Source: Dyadobacter diqingensis (GTDB taxonomy: Bacteria; Bacteroidota; Bacteroidia; Cytophagales; Spirosomataceae). Taken from it: a stretch of 64,000 nucleotides of DNA. The stretch lies in NCBI RefSeq assembly GCF_024220585.1, contig NZ_JAMXKF010000014.1:100266-164265 (forward strand), in the 5' to 3' direction. Shown here piece by piece: positions 55,893 to 64,000 of this stretch (the stretch's first letter is position 1; each line of letters begins with the position of its first letter). The position numbers and the translations under genes were made by a program. The notes beneath the pieces are model-generated. The model worked only from the letters and a program-made list of their open reading frames with translations. It was not told the origin of the DNA and did not search any database.

Positions 55893-56501
55893 CTATGCTC
55901 CTTTTTGCAGCTTTTGTACATAATGTACAATTTTCCAACGCTCCTCAGGATTAATTTGCGAACCATGAGGCCACATACGTGCTTTACCGTAGGTAATTAC
56001 GTGGAAAATATGTCCTTCATTAAGGTTTTTGTAAGCGTCACTTGCGTAATTAGGAACCCCTTTATAAATAGCAGCTACCTTTCCGTCACCTGCTCCGGTT
56101 GCCCCGTGGCAATGCTGGCAATATCTCTCAAACAAAACTTTACCCTCAGCTAAAGATTTTTCGTTAAGAGGTACCGGGTTTTTCAATACTCTTTCTGAGA
56201 TAGAAATGCTATCAGCAGGAATGTTGTAAACCATCAAATCTACTTTCGCCGAATCTCCGTCACCAAAAGTCGTCTTGTAATTACGACGGGCAACAGTTCC
56301 TTCAACCGGCAGACGCATTGTCAATCCCATTGGGTTAATTGGATTGGCTTTCTCCTGTCTGTACGGTTCATAACCAACAGGCAGGTACATATTCGGAGCA
56401 TATTCTTTACCAGGGTTGCTAGGATCACGCTTACAACTAACAGCTGCAATCAGAATAATAGCAAAGGCTATTGAATACTTATATAAACTTTTCAATTTCA
56501 T
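55893..56501 (-). CDS. actE: Alternative Complex III subunit ActE, monoheme cytochrome c lipoprotein
   Basis: The product has 202 residues from the ATG at 56501; the longer frame begins with GTG inside actD. The signal MKLKSLYKYSIAFAIILIAAVSC has a lipobox. One heme motif, CQHCH, lies about residue 138, and the Met ligand is probably that of KARMWPHGSQI. Electrons pass through it to the oxidase. The gene lies 13 bases after the actD stop codon. Confidence 0.92.
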   Translation of the reverse strand: MKLKSLYKYSIAFAIILIAAVSCKRDPSNPGKEYAPNMYLPVGYEPYRQEKANPINPMGLTMRLPVEGTVARRNYKTTFGDGDSAKVDLMVYNIPADSISISERVLKNPVPLNEKSLAEGKVLFERYCQHCHGATGAGDGKVAAIYKGVPNYASDAYKNLNEGHIFHVITYGKARMWPHGSQINPEERWKIVHYVQKLQKGA

Positions 56502-56514
56502 CGATCCAAGCACA

Positions 56515-57045
56515 TTAAAATTGTTTGATGTTAACCTCTTCTGCACCGCTATCTCTTAGTGCACGGGATATTTCATCTTCACTCATTGAATTTCTACCCA
56601 AGTTGATTGCCATTACAAATTTGTTGTCCGTAGCACGAGCGTCAAATCTTTCGTGGAAATGCGTACCGGGTCCCAGTCCATTTGAGATAAAGAATGTAAT
56701 AACCATACCGAATGCTGTAAAAAGTACGGTTAACTCAAATGTAATCGGGATGTAGTTAGGAAGAGAGATTGAATCCTTACCACCGATAATCATCGGCCAG
56801 TCAATCCCCATAGTCCATATCATCAGGGTTAAGGCCACGCAACATCCGGTAACACCGAACATAAAGGCTGCAATCCCTATTCTTGTACGTGGGTGACCAA
56901 GAGCATCATCCAGTCCGTGAATCGGAAAAGGTGAATAAACCTCCTGTATTTTCACTCCGGCCTTTCTAAGCTTTGGTACTGCATGTAATACAGTATCGTC
57001 ATCGTCGTAGACTCCAACTAGATATTTACCAGATAATTCTGCCAT
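56515..57045 (-). CDS. actD: Alternative Complex III subunit ActD (DUF3341)
   Basis: The product has 176 residues. A soluble ferredoxin-like head (GKYLVGVYDDDDTVLHAVPKLRKAG) is followed by two membrane helices (about 57-80 and 98-122) and a C-terminal part with DEISRALRDSGAEEV. DUF3341 is specific to ACIII. It packs between ActC and ActF in the known structures. Confidence 0.9.
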   Translation of the reverse strand: MAELSGKYLVGVYDDDDTVLHAVPKLRKAGVKIQEVYSPFPIHGLDDALGHPRTRIGIAAFMFGVTGCCVALTLMIWTMGIDWPMIIGGKDSISLPNYIPITFELTVLFTAFGMVITFFISNGLGPGTHFHERFDARATDNKFVMAINLGRNSMSEDEISRALRDSGAEEVNIKQF

Positions 57046-57095
57046 ATTTATACTAATGTTAAATATTATTCCTTCGCCTGTAAGCGATCTTTTAC

Positions 57096-58529
57096 TTATT
57101 CGATATCCTTGTTAAATAACGGAGCTGCTGCTTCGCGCTGTCTTACTTTGGCAACCCCTGCAATTTTCTTAGGCAATTGAGCAGAAGTTGATCTGATTAC
57201 CGCTTTAACTTCCGCCATGTTTACAACTGGTAAATATTTAGAGAAAAGCAGGAACAACGTAAAGAACAATCCGAATGAGAATATATAATCCCCAATATCA
57301 TAACGGGTAGGGGAGAACATCGCCCAGCTTGATGGAATGTAGTCACGGTGAAGAGACGTAACGATAATTACGAAACGCTCGAACCACATACCAATGTTAA
57401 CAATAACAGATATGAAGAATGTAAATGTAATGCTGCGACGTAGTTTTCTTGACCAGAACAACTGTGGAGAGATTACGTTACAAGTCATCATCGCCCAGTA
57501 TGCCCACCAGTAAGGTCCGGTAGCACGGTTGATAAATGCATAACTTTCGTATTCTACTCCTGAATACCAGGCAATGAAGAACTCAGTGATATAGGCAACC
57601 CCTACAACCGAACCGGTCAGGGTGATTACCTTGTTCATTGTTTCAATGTGCTCAAGGGTAATATAATCTTCCAGCTTGTACACCACACGTGTGATCAGCA
57701 TAAGGTTTTGCACCATGGCAAATCCCGAGAAAATCGCACCCGCAACGAAATAAGGAGGGAAGATTGTTGTATGCCATCCCGGAATTACCGAGGTAGCAAA
57801 GTCCATACTTACAATTGTATGCACTGAAAGTACAAGAGGAGTAGATAAACCGGCAAGAATTAAGCTAATGTACTCATAACGAGACCATGTTTTAGCAGAT
57901 CCATCCCATCCCATTGCGAAAGTTCCGTACATAAAACGGGAAACTTTGCTGGTTGCACGGTCACGGATTGTAGCCAAATCAGGAATAAGACCGATATACC
58001 AGAAAACAAGAGATACCGAGAAATAAGTACTGATCGCAAATACGTCCCATACAAGAGGGGAGTTGAAGTTTACCCAAAGAGAACCAAATGCGTTAGGTAA
58101 TGGTAAAGCCCAATATGCCATCCATGGACGACCCATGTGCATCAGGATAAATGATGCGGCACAAATTACAGCGAAAATAGTCATCGCTTCTGCCGCACGG
58201 TTAATGGATGTTCTCCATTTCTGACGGAAAAGTAAAAGAATTGCAGAGATCAGCGTTCCGGCGTGACCGATACCAACCCACCATACGAAGTTTGTGATAT
58301 CCCATGCCCAACCTACGGTTTTATTTAATCCCCACACGCCCAGACCTTCCCACCAGGTCCATGCCAGACAACAAGTTCCATAAGCCAAAACAAGCAGAGA
58401 AATCCCAAAAGCAATTTTCCATTCCTTTGTAGGCTTTCCTTCGACATGTCGGCATATATCTTCCGTTACGTCTGCATACGTTTTCCCGCCTTGAATAAGG
58501 GGCTCTCTTACGGGTGAAGTAACATGCAT
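57096..58529 (-). CDS. actC: Alternative Complex III subunit ActC (NrfD/PsrC family)
   Basis: The product has 477 residues with about ten helices. NrfD-type signatures include WWVGIGHAGTLISAILLLFRQKWRTSINRAAE and the quinone-site region near PYFVAGAIFSGFAMVQN. It oxidises menaquinol and is thought to move protons. It begins 58 bases after actB ends, a modest gap inside the run. Confidence 0.94.
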   Translation of the reverse strand: MHVTSPVREPLIQGGKTYADVTEDICRHVEGKPTKEWKIAFGISLLVLAYGTCCLAWTWWEGLGVWGLNKTVGWAWDITNFVWWVGIGHAGTLISAILLLFRQKWRTSINRAAEAMTIFAVICAASFILMHMGRPWMAYWALPLPNAFGSLWVNFNSPLVWDVFAISTYFSVSLVFWYIGLIPDLATIRDRATSKVSRFMYGTFAMGWDGSAKTWSRYEYISLILAGLSTPLVLSVHTIVSMDFATSVIPGWHTTIFPPYFVAGAIFSGFAMVQNLMLITRVVYKLEDYITLEHIETMNKVITLTGSVVGVAYITEFFIAWYSGVEYESYAFINRATGPYWWAYWAMMTCNVISPQLFWSRKLRRSITFTFFISVIVNIGMWFERFVIIVTSLHRDYIPSSWAMFSPTRYDIGDYIFSFGLFFTLFLLFSKYLPVVNMAEVKAVIRSTSAQLPKKIAGVAKVRQREAAAPLFNKDIE

Positions 58530-58586
58530 ACTACTGTAATTTATAATGATTTAATCTTCAAACAAATACAAAACTAACAACTCTGC

Positions 58587-61500
58587 TTAGGCGTGTTCCT
58601 TGTGAGCTTCTGCCTTCGGCGCTGCATCCTTATTTCTGATCTTGGTCAGATAAGAAACCTGAGGACGAACGTTAATCTCTTCAAGCATGTGGAAAGCACG
58701 ACCTTCTCTTTCTACCGCAAGAAGTTTAGATATTTTACTTTCAGGATCATTCATATCACCAAAAGTAATCGCATTGGTAGGGCATGATGAACCACAAGCT
58801 ACGGACACATCACCATCCACTACACGTCTTCTTTCTTTTTTAGCAGTCAATTTTGCCTCCTGGATCAAGTGTACACACATTGAGCATTTTTCAATTACCC
58901 CACGTGAACGTACCGTTACCTCAGGATTGATCACCATTTTACCCAGGTCATTATTGAAGTGATAATCGAAGTTATCATTGTCAAAATATTTGAACCAGTT
59001 GAAACGACGAACTTTGTAAGGACAGTTGTTTGCGCAATAACGTGTACCTACGCAACGGTTGTAAGCCATCTGGTTTAAGCCCTCAGAACTGTGGGTTGTA
59101 GCCAATACCGGACATACCGTCTCGCAAGGTGCGTTGTTACAGTGCTGGCACATCATAGGCTGGAAGGTAACCTCAGGATTTTCCGAAGCAATTTCCATTG
59201 CTGTATAATCTCCAACTTCTGCATCACTGCTGTAATAACGGTCAATACGCAACCAGTGCATCTCACGTGCATTGATCACTTCCTGACGGCCTACAACAGG
59301 GATATTATTTTCTGCCTGGCAGCTGATCACACATGATCCGCAACCAAAACATGTATTCAAATCAATTACAAGTCCCCATGAATGGTTCTTGTACTGGTGT
59401 CCATTCCAAAGAGAAAGATCGGTTGCATCTACTTTCCCTTCCGAAGTTTCTATTTTCGGAATGAAACGTCCTGCCAATGGATCTTTCTGGAAATGCGAAA
59501 GAACTGTTTCCTGAAGAACAGACTTACGACCCATTACGGTGTTGTGTGTCTGTGTCTGTGCAATCTCACGTGTTTCGCCTGTTTTTGTAACAGTCGCTTC
59601 ACCTGGTGCGAATGACAAGAAACCGCCTGCAAACGCTGCCAATGGATAAGCATTCTTACCTACACCATTCGCTGATTTACCAGCTTTTTCACGACCGTAA
59701 CCGATCGCAACCGCTACTGTACCATTTGCCAAACCAGGCTGAACGATAACAGGAACGTCGATAGATTTTCCTTTGAAGTCAACTTTTACAACATCTCCTT
59801 GCTCAAGACCAAGATCTTTTGCGGTTTTCTGAGAAATGTTTGCGTGGTTATCCCAGCAAGCTTTTGTTACCGGCTCAGGGAATTCCTGCAACCATGGGTT
59901 GTTTGCAGCAGAACCATTACCAATACCGATGTTCTCAAAAATAGCAAGTTCGATGCCAGTAGAAGATGCTTTGTATTTTTTAGCAAGTGCAGAAGCAGCT
60001 TCGTCTACATTTCCAGTGAAAGCAGCGCCAGCCGGAGCAGCCGTTGCAGCTGATGCATAAACACCATCATGCAGAGACTTAACCCAGAATTGCTCAAAGT
60101 TACCGCCTTGGGTAAAGATATTTTTTCTCCAATATGCTTTCACATATTCGTGGAAATCAGAAGGTTGTCCAGCCCATTTCAATAAACTTGACTGAGCCTG
60201 ACGTGTGTTGAAGATCAAGCTGATCGTCGGCTGACCCAGGCTGTAAAAACCAGCTTTTGGTTCAGCATCATTCCATGACTCAAGGTAGTGAGGAGCAGGC
60301 GCAATGAATTTAACCAAAGAACCTGTTTCATCAGCACGGTCGTTGAATGAAACGCTCAATGCAACTTTTGGAAGAGCCGTTGCGATTTCCGCACCACGTG
60401 GGTGATCGTAAACCGGGTTTGCAGCATAGAAAATAACTGCATCCACTTTTCCGCCTTTTACTTCTTCAACGAATTCGTTCATGGCGATGTCATTTCCCTG
60501 ACGGAAATAAACAGGTACATCCAGGTTGATTGTGGAAGCGTAGCTACCCAAAAGGTTATTCAACGCGTTTACAACAACCTGAACTGAAGGATCATTGATA
60601 CCGGAAACAACAAGTGCGTTTCCTTTTGCAGCGATAAGATCAGCTGCTGCTTTATCTAAATGAGGTGCATCAAAAGCAGGTGTAGCGATAGCCTTACCTC
60701 CCAATTTTGCAGCCACTTTGTTGTATAATGAAGAAACTACCAATCCCAACTGCGAAGGTTTCACAGCAGAACGGTAATCAGCATTTGAACCTGTCAAAGA
60801 AAGAACAGCTTCAAACTGGTAGTGACGGGACATATCCTTTTTACCGTCTTTTGCACTGCTAACCATACGGGTCTCAGCATATTGACGAGAATAAGTATCA
60901 GGAGAAATCCATGAACCAAGGAAGTCGGCGTCAACCGCTACGATCACTTTCGCTTTGCTGAAATCATAAGAAGGAAGAACCGCTTTACCAAATGAAAGCT
61001 CATTTCCTTTTACAATAGCGTAAGATGAGTTCGCGTCATAAACAATGTGACGCGTCGTAGGATATTTTGTTGTAAAATCAGCGATAACTGATTTTGTAGA
61101 AGGACTTAATATAGTAGAAGAAACAATGCGAATTGCTCCTCCTTTTGCAGCAATCTGAGAAAGCTGGCTTGTGATATCTTTATCAATGGTATCCCAGGCA
61201 ACTTTTGTGTCATCACCTTTTTTAGGACCTTTTAATTTTTCATTATCGTAAAGACCTAACAATGAAGCGTGTACACGTGCACTTACACCACAGGCATCTT
61301 TCGCTAATGAATTTCCTTCGATCTTAACCGGACGACCTTCACGCGTTTTAACCAAAATGCTGGCGTAATCTCCACCTTCTGAATAAGTGGAAGCGTACCA
61401 GTTAGCAATCGTCGGGAATTCTCCCTCAGGCTTATTTACGTAAGGAATTGCTCTTTTCACAGGAGTTTCGCAAGCAGCCAAAGAAACCGCTGCCATACCA

Positions 61501-61673
61501 AACCCTAACACTTTCAAGAAGTCACGACGGTGCGTTCCCGCTCCGTCTACAAGACTTTCATATTGATTTTCTGTTGGTGCTTCAGAAAACTCTGAACCTG
61601 CGTTTTTAATGAATTTTTCATCATTACGCAGCTCTTCAAGCCCTCTCCAATATCTTTTATTAGTATTTTCCAT
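58587..61673 (-). CDS. actB: Alternative Complex III subunit ActB, fused molybdopterin-like and iron-sulfur protein
   Basis: The product has 1028 residues. A Tat motif RRDFLK lies at about 48-53, preceding AAVSLAAC; translocation by Tat is expected. Residues about 60-740 form a molybdopterin-oxidoreductase fold that in known ACIII lacks cofactor. Residues about 760-980 carry cysteine clusters CFGCGSCVISC, CQHCNNAPCETVC, CVGTRYCANNC and CSMCVHL.....CGSSC, enough for three [4Fe-4S] and one [3Fe-4S] centres. These pass electrons from ActC to ActA. The fusion of B1 and B2 is the usual arrangement in Bacteroidota. Confidence 0.95.
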   Translation of the reverse strand: MENTNKRYWRGLEELRNDEKFIKNAGSEFSEAPTENQYESLVDGAGTHRRDFLKVLGFGMAAVSLAACETPVKRAIPYVNKPEGEFPTIANWYASTYSEGGDYASILVKTREGRPVKIEGNSLAKDACGVSARVHASLLGLYDNEKLKGPKKGDDTKVAWDTIDKDITSQLSQIAAKGGAIRIVSSTILSPSTKSVIADFTTKYPTTRHIVYDANSSYAIVKGNELSFGKAVLPSYDFSKAKVIVAVDADFLGSWISPDTYSRQYAETRMVSSAKDGKKDMSRHYQFEAVLSLTGSNADYRSAVKPSQLGLVVSSLYNKVAAKLGGKAIATPAFDAPHLDKAAADLIAAKGNALVVSGINDPSVQVVVNALNNLLGSYASTINLDVPVYFRQGNDIAMNEFVEEVKGGKVDAVIFYAANPVYDHPRGAEIATALPKVALSVSFNDRADETGSLVKFIAPAPHYLESWNDAEPKAGFYSLGQPTISLIFNTRQAQSSLLKWAGQPSDFHEYVKAYWRKNIFTQGGNFEQFWVKSLHDGVYASAATAAPAGAAFTGNVDEAASALAKKYKASSTGIELAIFENIGIGNGSAANNPWLQEFPEPVTKACWDNHANISQKTAKDLGLEQGDVVKVDFKGKSIDVPVIVQPGLANGTVAVAIGYGREKAGKSANGVGKNAYPLAAFAGGFLSFAPGEATVTKTGETREIAQTQTHNTVMGRKSVLQETVLSHFQKDPLAGRFIPKIETSEGKVDATDLSLWNGHQYKNHSWGLVIDLNTCFGCGSCVISCQAENNIPVVGRQEVINAREMHWLRIDRYYSSDAEVGDYTAMEIASENPEVTFQPMMCQHCNNAPCETVCPVLATTHSSEGLNQMAYNRCVGTRYCANNCPYKVRRFNWFKYFDNDNFDYHFNNDLGKMVINPEVTVRSRGVIEKCSMCVHLIQEAKLTAKKERRRVVDGDVSVACGSSCPTNAITFGDMNDPESKISKLLAVEREGRAFHMLEEINVRPQVSYLTKIRNKDAAPKAEAHKEHA

Positions 61674-61720
61674 AAAACTGTTAATACAATGAGTTGTATT
61701 CTAGTATCTATTTGCAGTGA

Positions 61721-63013
61721 TTAATAGTGGCACTTAGAACATTCAAGACCACCGATATCAGCTACTTTTAAAGCTTCTTTACTATCTGACGCATGTAACT
61801 GTACCAGCTTGTCGTAATACTTGTTGTCTTTTGTATTAACATCAGTCTTACGGTGGCAATCGATACACCAACCCATTGTTAATGAAGAGCGTTGCTGAAC
61901 AACTTCCATCTTAGCGATGTCTCCATGGCAATTTTCACATTCCAATCCGGCTACGTTAACGTGCTGAGAGTGATTGAAATAAGCAAGATCAGGAAGGTTA
62001 TGAACACGTACCCATTCAATAGGGGTATTGTTTTCAATCGAAGTGTAAATCTTCTGGATTTCAGGAGATTCCTTTTTGATAACACCGTGGCAGTTCATAC
62101 AAATATTCGCAGATGGAATATGTGCAGATTTACCTCTGTTTACACCTGTATGGCAGTAGTTACAGTCAATTTTGTATTCTCCGGCGTGCAGTTTGTGAGA
62201 GAAAGTAATTGGTTGTTTAGGGGCATAACCCTGCTGAACACCAACACTATATGCTCCGTCAAGTGTTGCCTTTATTACAAGAAGTACAAATATCCAAAGC
62301 GTTGCAGAACGAATTGCAGGGTCACCTGCTATTCTTTTCAGCGAAGCACCGAAACGAGTCATGAAGTCGCCTTTGGCAGCACCTTCATCTCCGGCAACAG
62401 CTTTCGAAAGAATAGTTACAATAACAACTAAAACACCTAATACTAAGAGCATTACAACAACCAAAGCAACCAGAACGATCATGAAAAGATCAGAAGGTCC
62501 GCTTGATTGTGCAGCACCGGCAGCAGGAGCTCCGCCAGCAGCAGCAGCGGCAGGGGCCGGAGCAGAAGCAGCGTTATCAATGTAAGCAAAAATCCCTTTG
62601 ATGTCATCTTCTGACAAATTAGGGAAGCTAGTCATTTGTGCTTTGCTGTACTCGTTGTAAATTTTCACAGCGTAAGGATCGCCGGAAGCGATAACCGCTT
62701 GTGAATTGTGCACCCATTTCGTAAGCCATGCAATGTTGTTACGAGTCGTTGCACCTTTCAAACCAGGACCTACAACTCTTTCGTCAGACGCTGCGTGACA
62801 CTGGGCACAGTTGTTTTTAAATAACGTTTCGCCTTTTGCAGCATCGCCTCCACCAGCAGGGGCGGCAGCAGCAGCTCCGGCAGCAGCCGTGCTGTCCTGA
62901 GCCCAGGTAAGGCTACAAGTACTTAAAAGAATAGCTACAAAAATAGCCAGAAACGATTTTGAGCGGGGAAAGAAGGAACAAAACTTAGAGTCTTCTCGGA
63001 ATGGTATATTCAT
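61721..63013 (-). CDS. actA: Alternative Complex III subunit ActA, cytochrome c with six heme motifs
   Basis: The product has 430 residues from the ATG at 63013; a TTG two codons earlier is rejected. A signal peptide ends at LTWAQ. CAQCH near residue 71 lies in a class I cytochrome c domain, followed by an Ala/Gly/Pro linker and a membrane helix at about 178-205 (LFMIVLVALVVVMLLVLGV). A second helix at about 236-255 precedes five CxxCH motifs (CNYCH, CMNCH, CENCH, CIDCH, CSKCH) in the C-terminal multiheme domain. Characterised ActA proteins have five hemes, so the N-terminal domain appears to be an addition. It is the first gene of the run, about 29 bases from a perfect promoter. Confidence 0.9.
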   Translation of the reverse strand: MNIPFREDSKFCSFFPRSKSFLAIFVAILLSTCSLTWAQDSTAAAGAAAAAPAGGGDAAKGETLFKNNCAQCHAASDERVVGPGLKGATTRNNIAWLTKWVHNSQAVIASGDPYAVKIYNEYSKAQMTSFPNLSEDDIKGIFAYIDNAASAPAPAAAAAGGAPAAGAAQSSGPSDLFMIVLVALVVVMLLVLGVLVVIVTILSKAVAGDEGAAKGDFMTRFGASLKRIAGDPAIRSATLWIFVLLVIKATLDGAYSVGVQQGYAPKQPITFSHKLHAGEYKIDCNYCHTGVNRGKSAHIPSANICMNCHGVIKKESPEIQKIYTSIENNTPIEWVRVHNLPDLAYFNHSQHVNVAGLECENCHGDIAKMEVVQQRSSLTMGWCIDCHRKTDVNTKDNKYYDKLVQLHASDSKEALKVADIGGLECSKCHY

Positions 63014-63041
63014 AATCAACTATTCATTATACTTCAACAGA

Positions 63042-63072
63042 CAAATCTAGTGCACGATTTTTTATCCACAAA
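63042..63072 (-). promoter_or_regulatory. Consensus promoter of the act-cox run
   Basis: CAAATCTA (63042-63049), 19 bases, then CAAA (63069-63072) on the plus strand give TTTG-N19-TAGATTTG on the minus strand, an exact Bacteroidota consensus. The start of transcription would be near 63035, about 22 bases before the actA ATG. Confidence 0.8.
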
Positions 63073-63186
63073 AGTATTTTAGGGATATTTTGGATGGCTT
63101 ACTTATTTATAATTCTTCTAATTTGACATTTCGTGTCAAAACTACGCTACATTATTGTAACCGTTGACATTCAATGTATTAACGAA

Positions 63187-63237
63187 AAAATACCATTTGA
63201 GAAAAACCGAAAAGCCGGTCTCTTCAAATGGTATTTT
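63187..63237 (-). terminator. Terminator after tRNA-Cys
   Basis: AAAATACCATTTGA and TCAAATGGTATTTT flank an inner stem of ACCG/CGGT. T-runs end both directions. It separates tRNA-Cys from the act-cox promoter. Confidence 0.8.
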
Positions 63238-63254
63238 ATCAAGATATTTCTGCG

Positions 63255-63325
63255 AGGTTCCGAGCGGATTCGAACCGCTGTAAAAGGTTTTGCAGACCTC
63301 TGCCTAGCCACTCGGCCACGGAACC
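63255..63325 (-). tRNA. tRNA-Cys(GCA)
   Basis: GGTTCCG pairs with CGGAACC and the discriminator is T, as is usual for tRNA-Cys. The anticodon stem GAGGT/ACCTT (one mismatch) encloses CTGCAAA with GCA. The T-loop is TTCGAAT. Confidence 0.95.
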
Positions 63326-63329
63326 ATAT

Positions 63330-63369
63330 CGGGTTAGCTGGTAACATTTAGCTGCCAACAGCTAACCCG
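63330..63369 (-). repeat. Inverted repeat between rpsA and tRNA-Cys
   Basis: CGGGTTAGCTG and CAGCTAACCCG are perfect 11-bp arms around an 18-nt loop, 26 bases after the rpsA stop codon. No T-run follows, so its terminator role is uncertain; it may protect the 3' end or help process tRNA-Cys. Confidence 0.55.
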
Positions 63370-63394
63370 GGTGCAAAAGTATTAAAAAAATTGA

Positions 63395-64000
63395 CTACTC
63401 TTCAGTTTCGTCGTCTTTTTTCGCTACTTTTTTTCCTTTTCTTTCTGAATCTTCAAATTGTTCCTTCAAAGCAGAAAGTACACTTAGGTCACCAAAGGTA
63501 GATTTCTCTCCTTCTTTGGCAGCGCTTTCTGTATTACCAGCTGAGCTTTTAGCCTGAGTTGCAGCAGGTTTAGCAGCTTTTTCTTCTTTCTTGTCTTCAG
63601 TAGGAGCAGAAGGCTTCACTTTTGAATGTGTAAGAACGATTTTCTTTTCGTCTTTCAGGAATTCCAATACTGTGAAGTCAAGGCTTTCTCCAACCTCAGC
63701 AACTGAACCATCTTCTTTCGTAAGGTTTTTCACTGCTGAAATTCCTTCGATTCCGTATGGCAATTCCAAAGTTGCGAATTTGTCTCCTTTTGCAACGATT
63801 GTGCTACGGTGTACTGATCCGATAGCGAAGATCGTTTCGAAAGTATCCCATGGGTTTTCTTCAAGTTGTTTGTGACCTAGTGCCAAACGACGGTTTTCAG
63901 CGTCAAGCTCAAGAACGACAACTTCAAGTTCGTCATTTACCTTAACGAAGTCCGAAGGATGTTTGATTTTCTTAGTCCATGACAAGTCAGAAACGTGTAC
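63395..64000 (-). CDS. rpsA: 30S ribosomal protein S1, C-terminal part
   Basis: The gene runs off the right edge; 201 codons are visible and the first residues (VHVSDLSWTKKIKHPSDFVKV) are in the middle of an S1 RNA-binding repeat. The next repeat includes VVVLELDAENRRLALGHKQLEENPW, then GSVHRSTIVAKGDKFATLELPYGIEG, typical S1/OB-fold phrases of ribosomal protein S1. The last about 75 residues are a low-complexity, Lys/Glu/Ala-rich tail followed by FGDLSVLSALKEQFED, also common in Bacteroidota S1. It binds mRNA on the small subunit. Truncated only by the window. Confidence 0.92.
   Translation of the reverse strand, partial: VHVSDLSWTKKIKHPSDFVKVNDELEVVVLELDAENRRLALGHKQLEENPWDTFETIFAIGSVHRSTIVAKGDKFATLELPYGIEGISAVKNLTKEDGSVAEVGESLDFTVLEFLKDEKKIVLTHSKVKPSAPTEDKKEEKAAKPAATQAKSSAGNTESAAKEGEKSTFGDLSVLSALKEQFEDSERKGKKVAKKDDETEE

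Noticed and set aside
61892..62431. Plus-strand ORF of 179 codons inside actA
   Set aside because: Antisense to the heme domains of ActA; the sequence looks like reverse translation of a conserved gene.

Overview
The window looks like chromosomal DNA of a Cytophagales bacterium (phylum Bacteroidota), close to Dyadobacter/Spirosomataceae. The evidence is a SusC/SusD pair, a type IX secretion (gliding-type) C-terminal sorting domain, an Alternative Complex III (act) cluster joined to a caa3-type oxidase cluster, and promoters of the Bacteroidota form TTTG-N19-TAnnTTTG with little Shine-Dalgarno sequence. The genus is an inference.

Layout. 1-500: the end of an enoyl-CoA hydratase-type gene, then tRNA-Arg and tRNA-Pro, each followed by a strong hairpin terminator. 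500-3790: an AT-rich accessory patch with a long, dyad-rich leader and two overlapping genes. These are a Panacea (DUF4065)-like protein and a 638-residue protein with three C-terminal membrane helices. A gene relic without a start codon follows. This is the most interesting part of the window and looks like an undescribed toxin-antitoxin or abortive-infection module. 3790-7506: a type IX-secreted adhesin-like protein, a DUF2958 protein with a tiny basic ORF upstream, and a TetR regulator whose operator lies inside its own promoter.

7825-21736: a polysaccharide utilisation locus with SusC, SusD, a DUF3823 lipoprotein, GH99-like, GH43 and GH92 enzymes, and a membrane-spanning sensor/DNA-binding protein that probably regulates it. 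The GH99 plus GH92 combination suggests an alpha-mannose-rich glycan. 22103-25953: endonuclease V, a glutamine cyclotransferase, an alpha/beta hydrolase lipoprotein and a DUF3467 protein.

26110-39825: the conserved information-processing block on the minus strand, read from tRNA-Tyr, tRNA-Gly and tRNA-Thr through tuf, tRNA-Trp, secE, nusG, rplK, rplA, rplJ, rplL and rpoB to rpoC. A damaged second tRNA-Thr copy lies between tRNA-Thr and tuf, and rpoB starts with TTG. 39991-42503: an ECF sigma factor, a probable membrane anti-sigma factor and an outer-membrane beta-barrel protein. 42758-46154: murI and a GH106-type rhamnosidase, separated by a long hairpin.

46321-63013: a respiratory gene run on the minus strand, about 16.7 kb and 16 genes. 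It encodes Alternative Complex III (ActA-F), cytochrome c oxidase subunits II, I, III, III and IV, heme A and heme O synthases, a SCO copper chaperone and two small membrane proteins. An excellent consensus promoter precedes actA and a hairpin terminator follows the last gene. The products pass electrons from menaquinol through Act cytochromes to the CuA/heme-copper oxidase. 63255-64000: tRNA-Cys and the 3' part of rpsA (ribosomal protein S1). I see no rRNA, CRISPR array, insertion sequence, integrase or origin.
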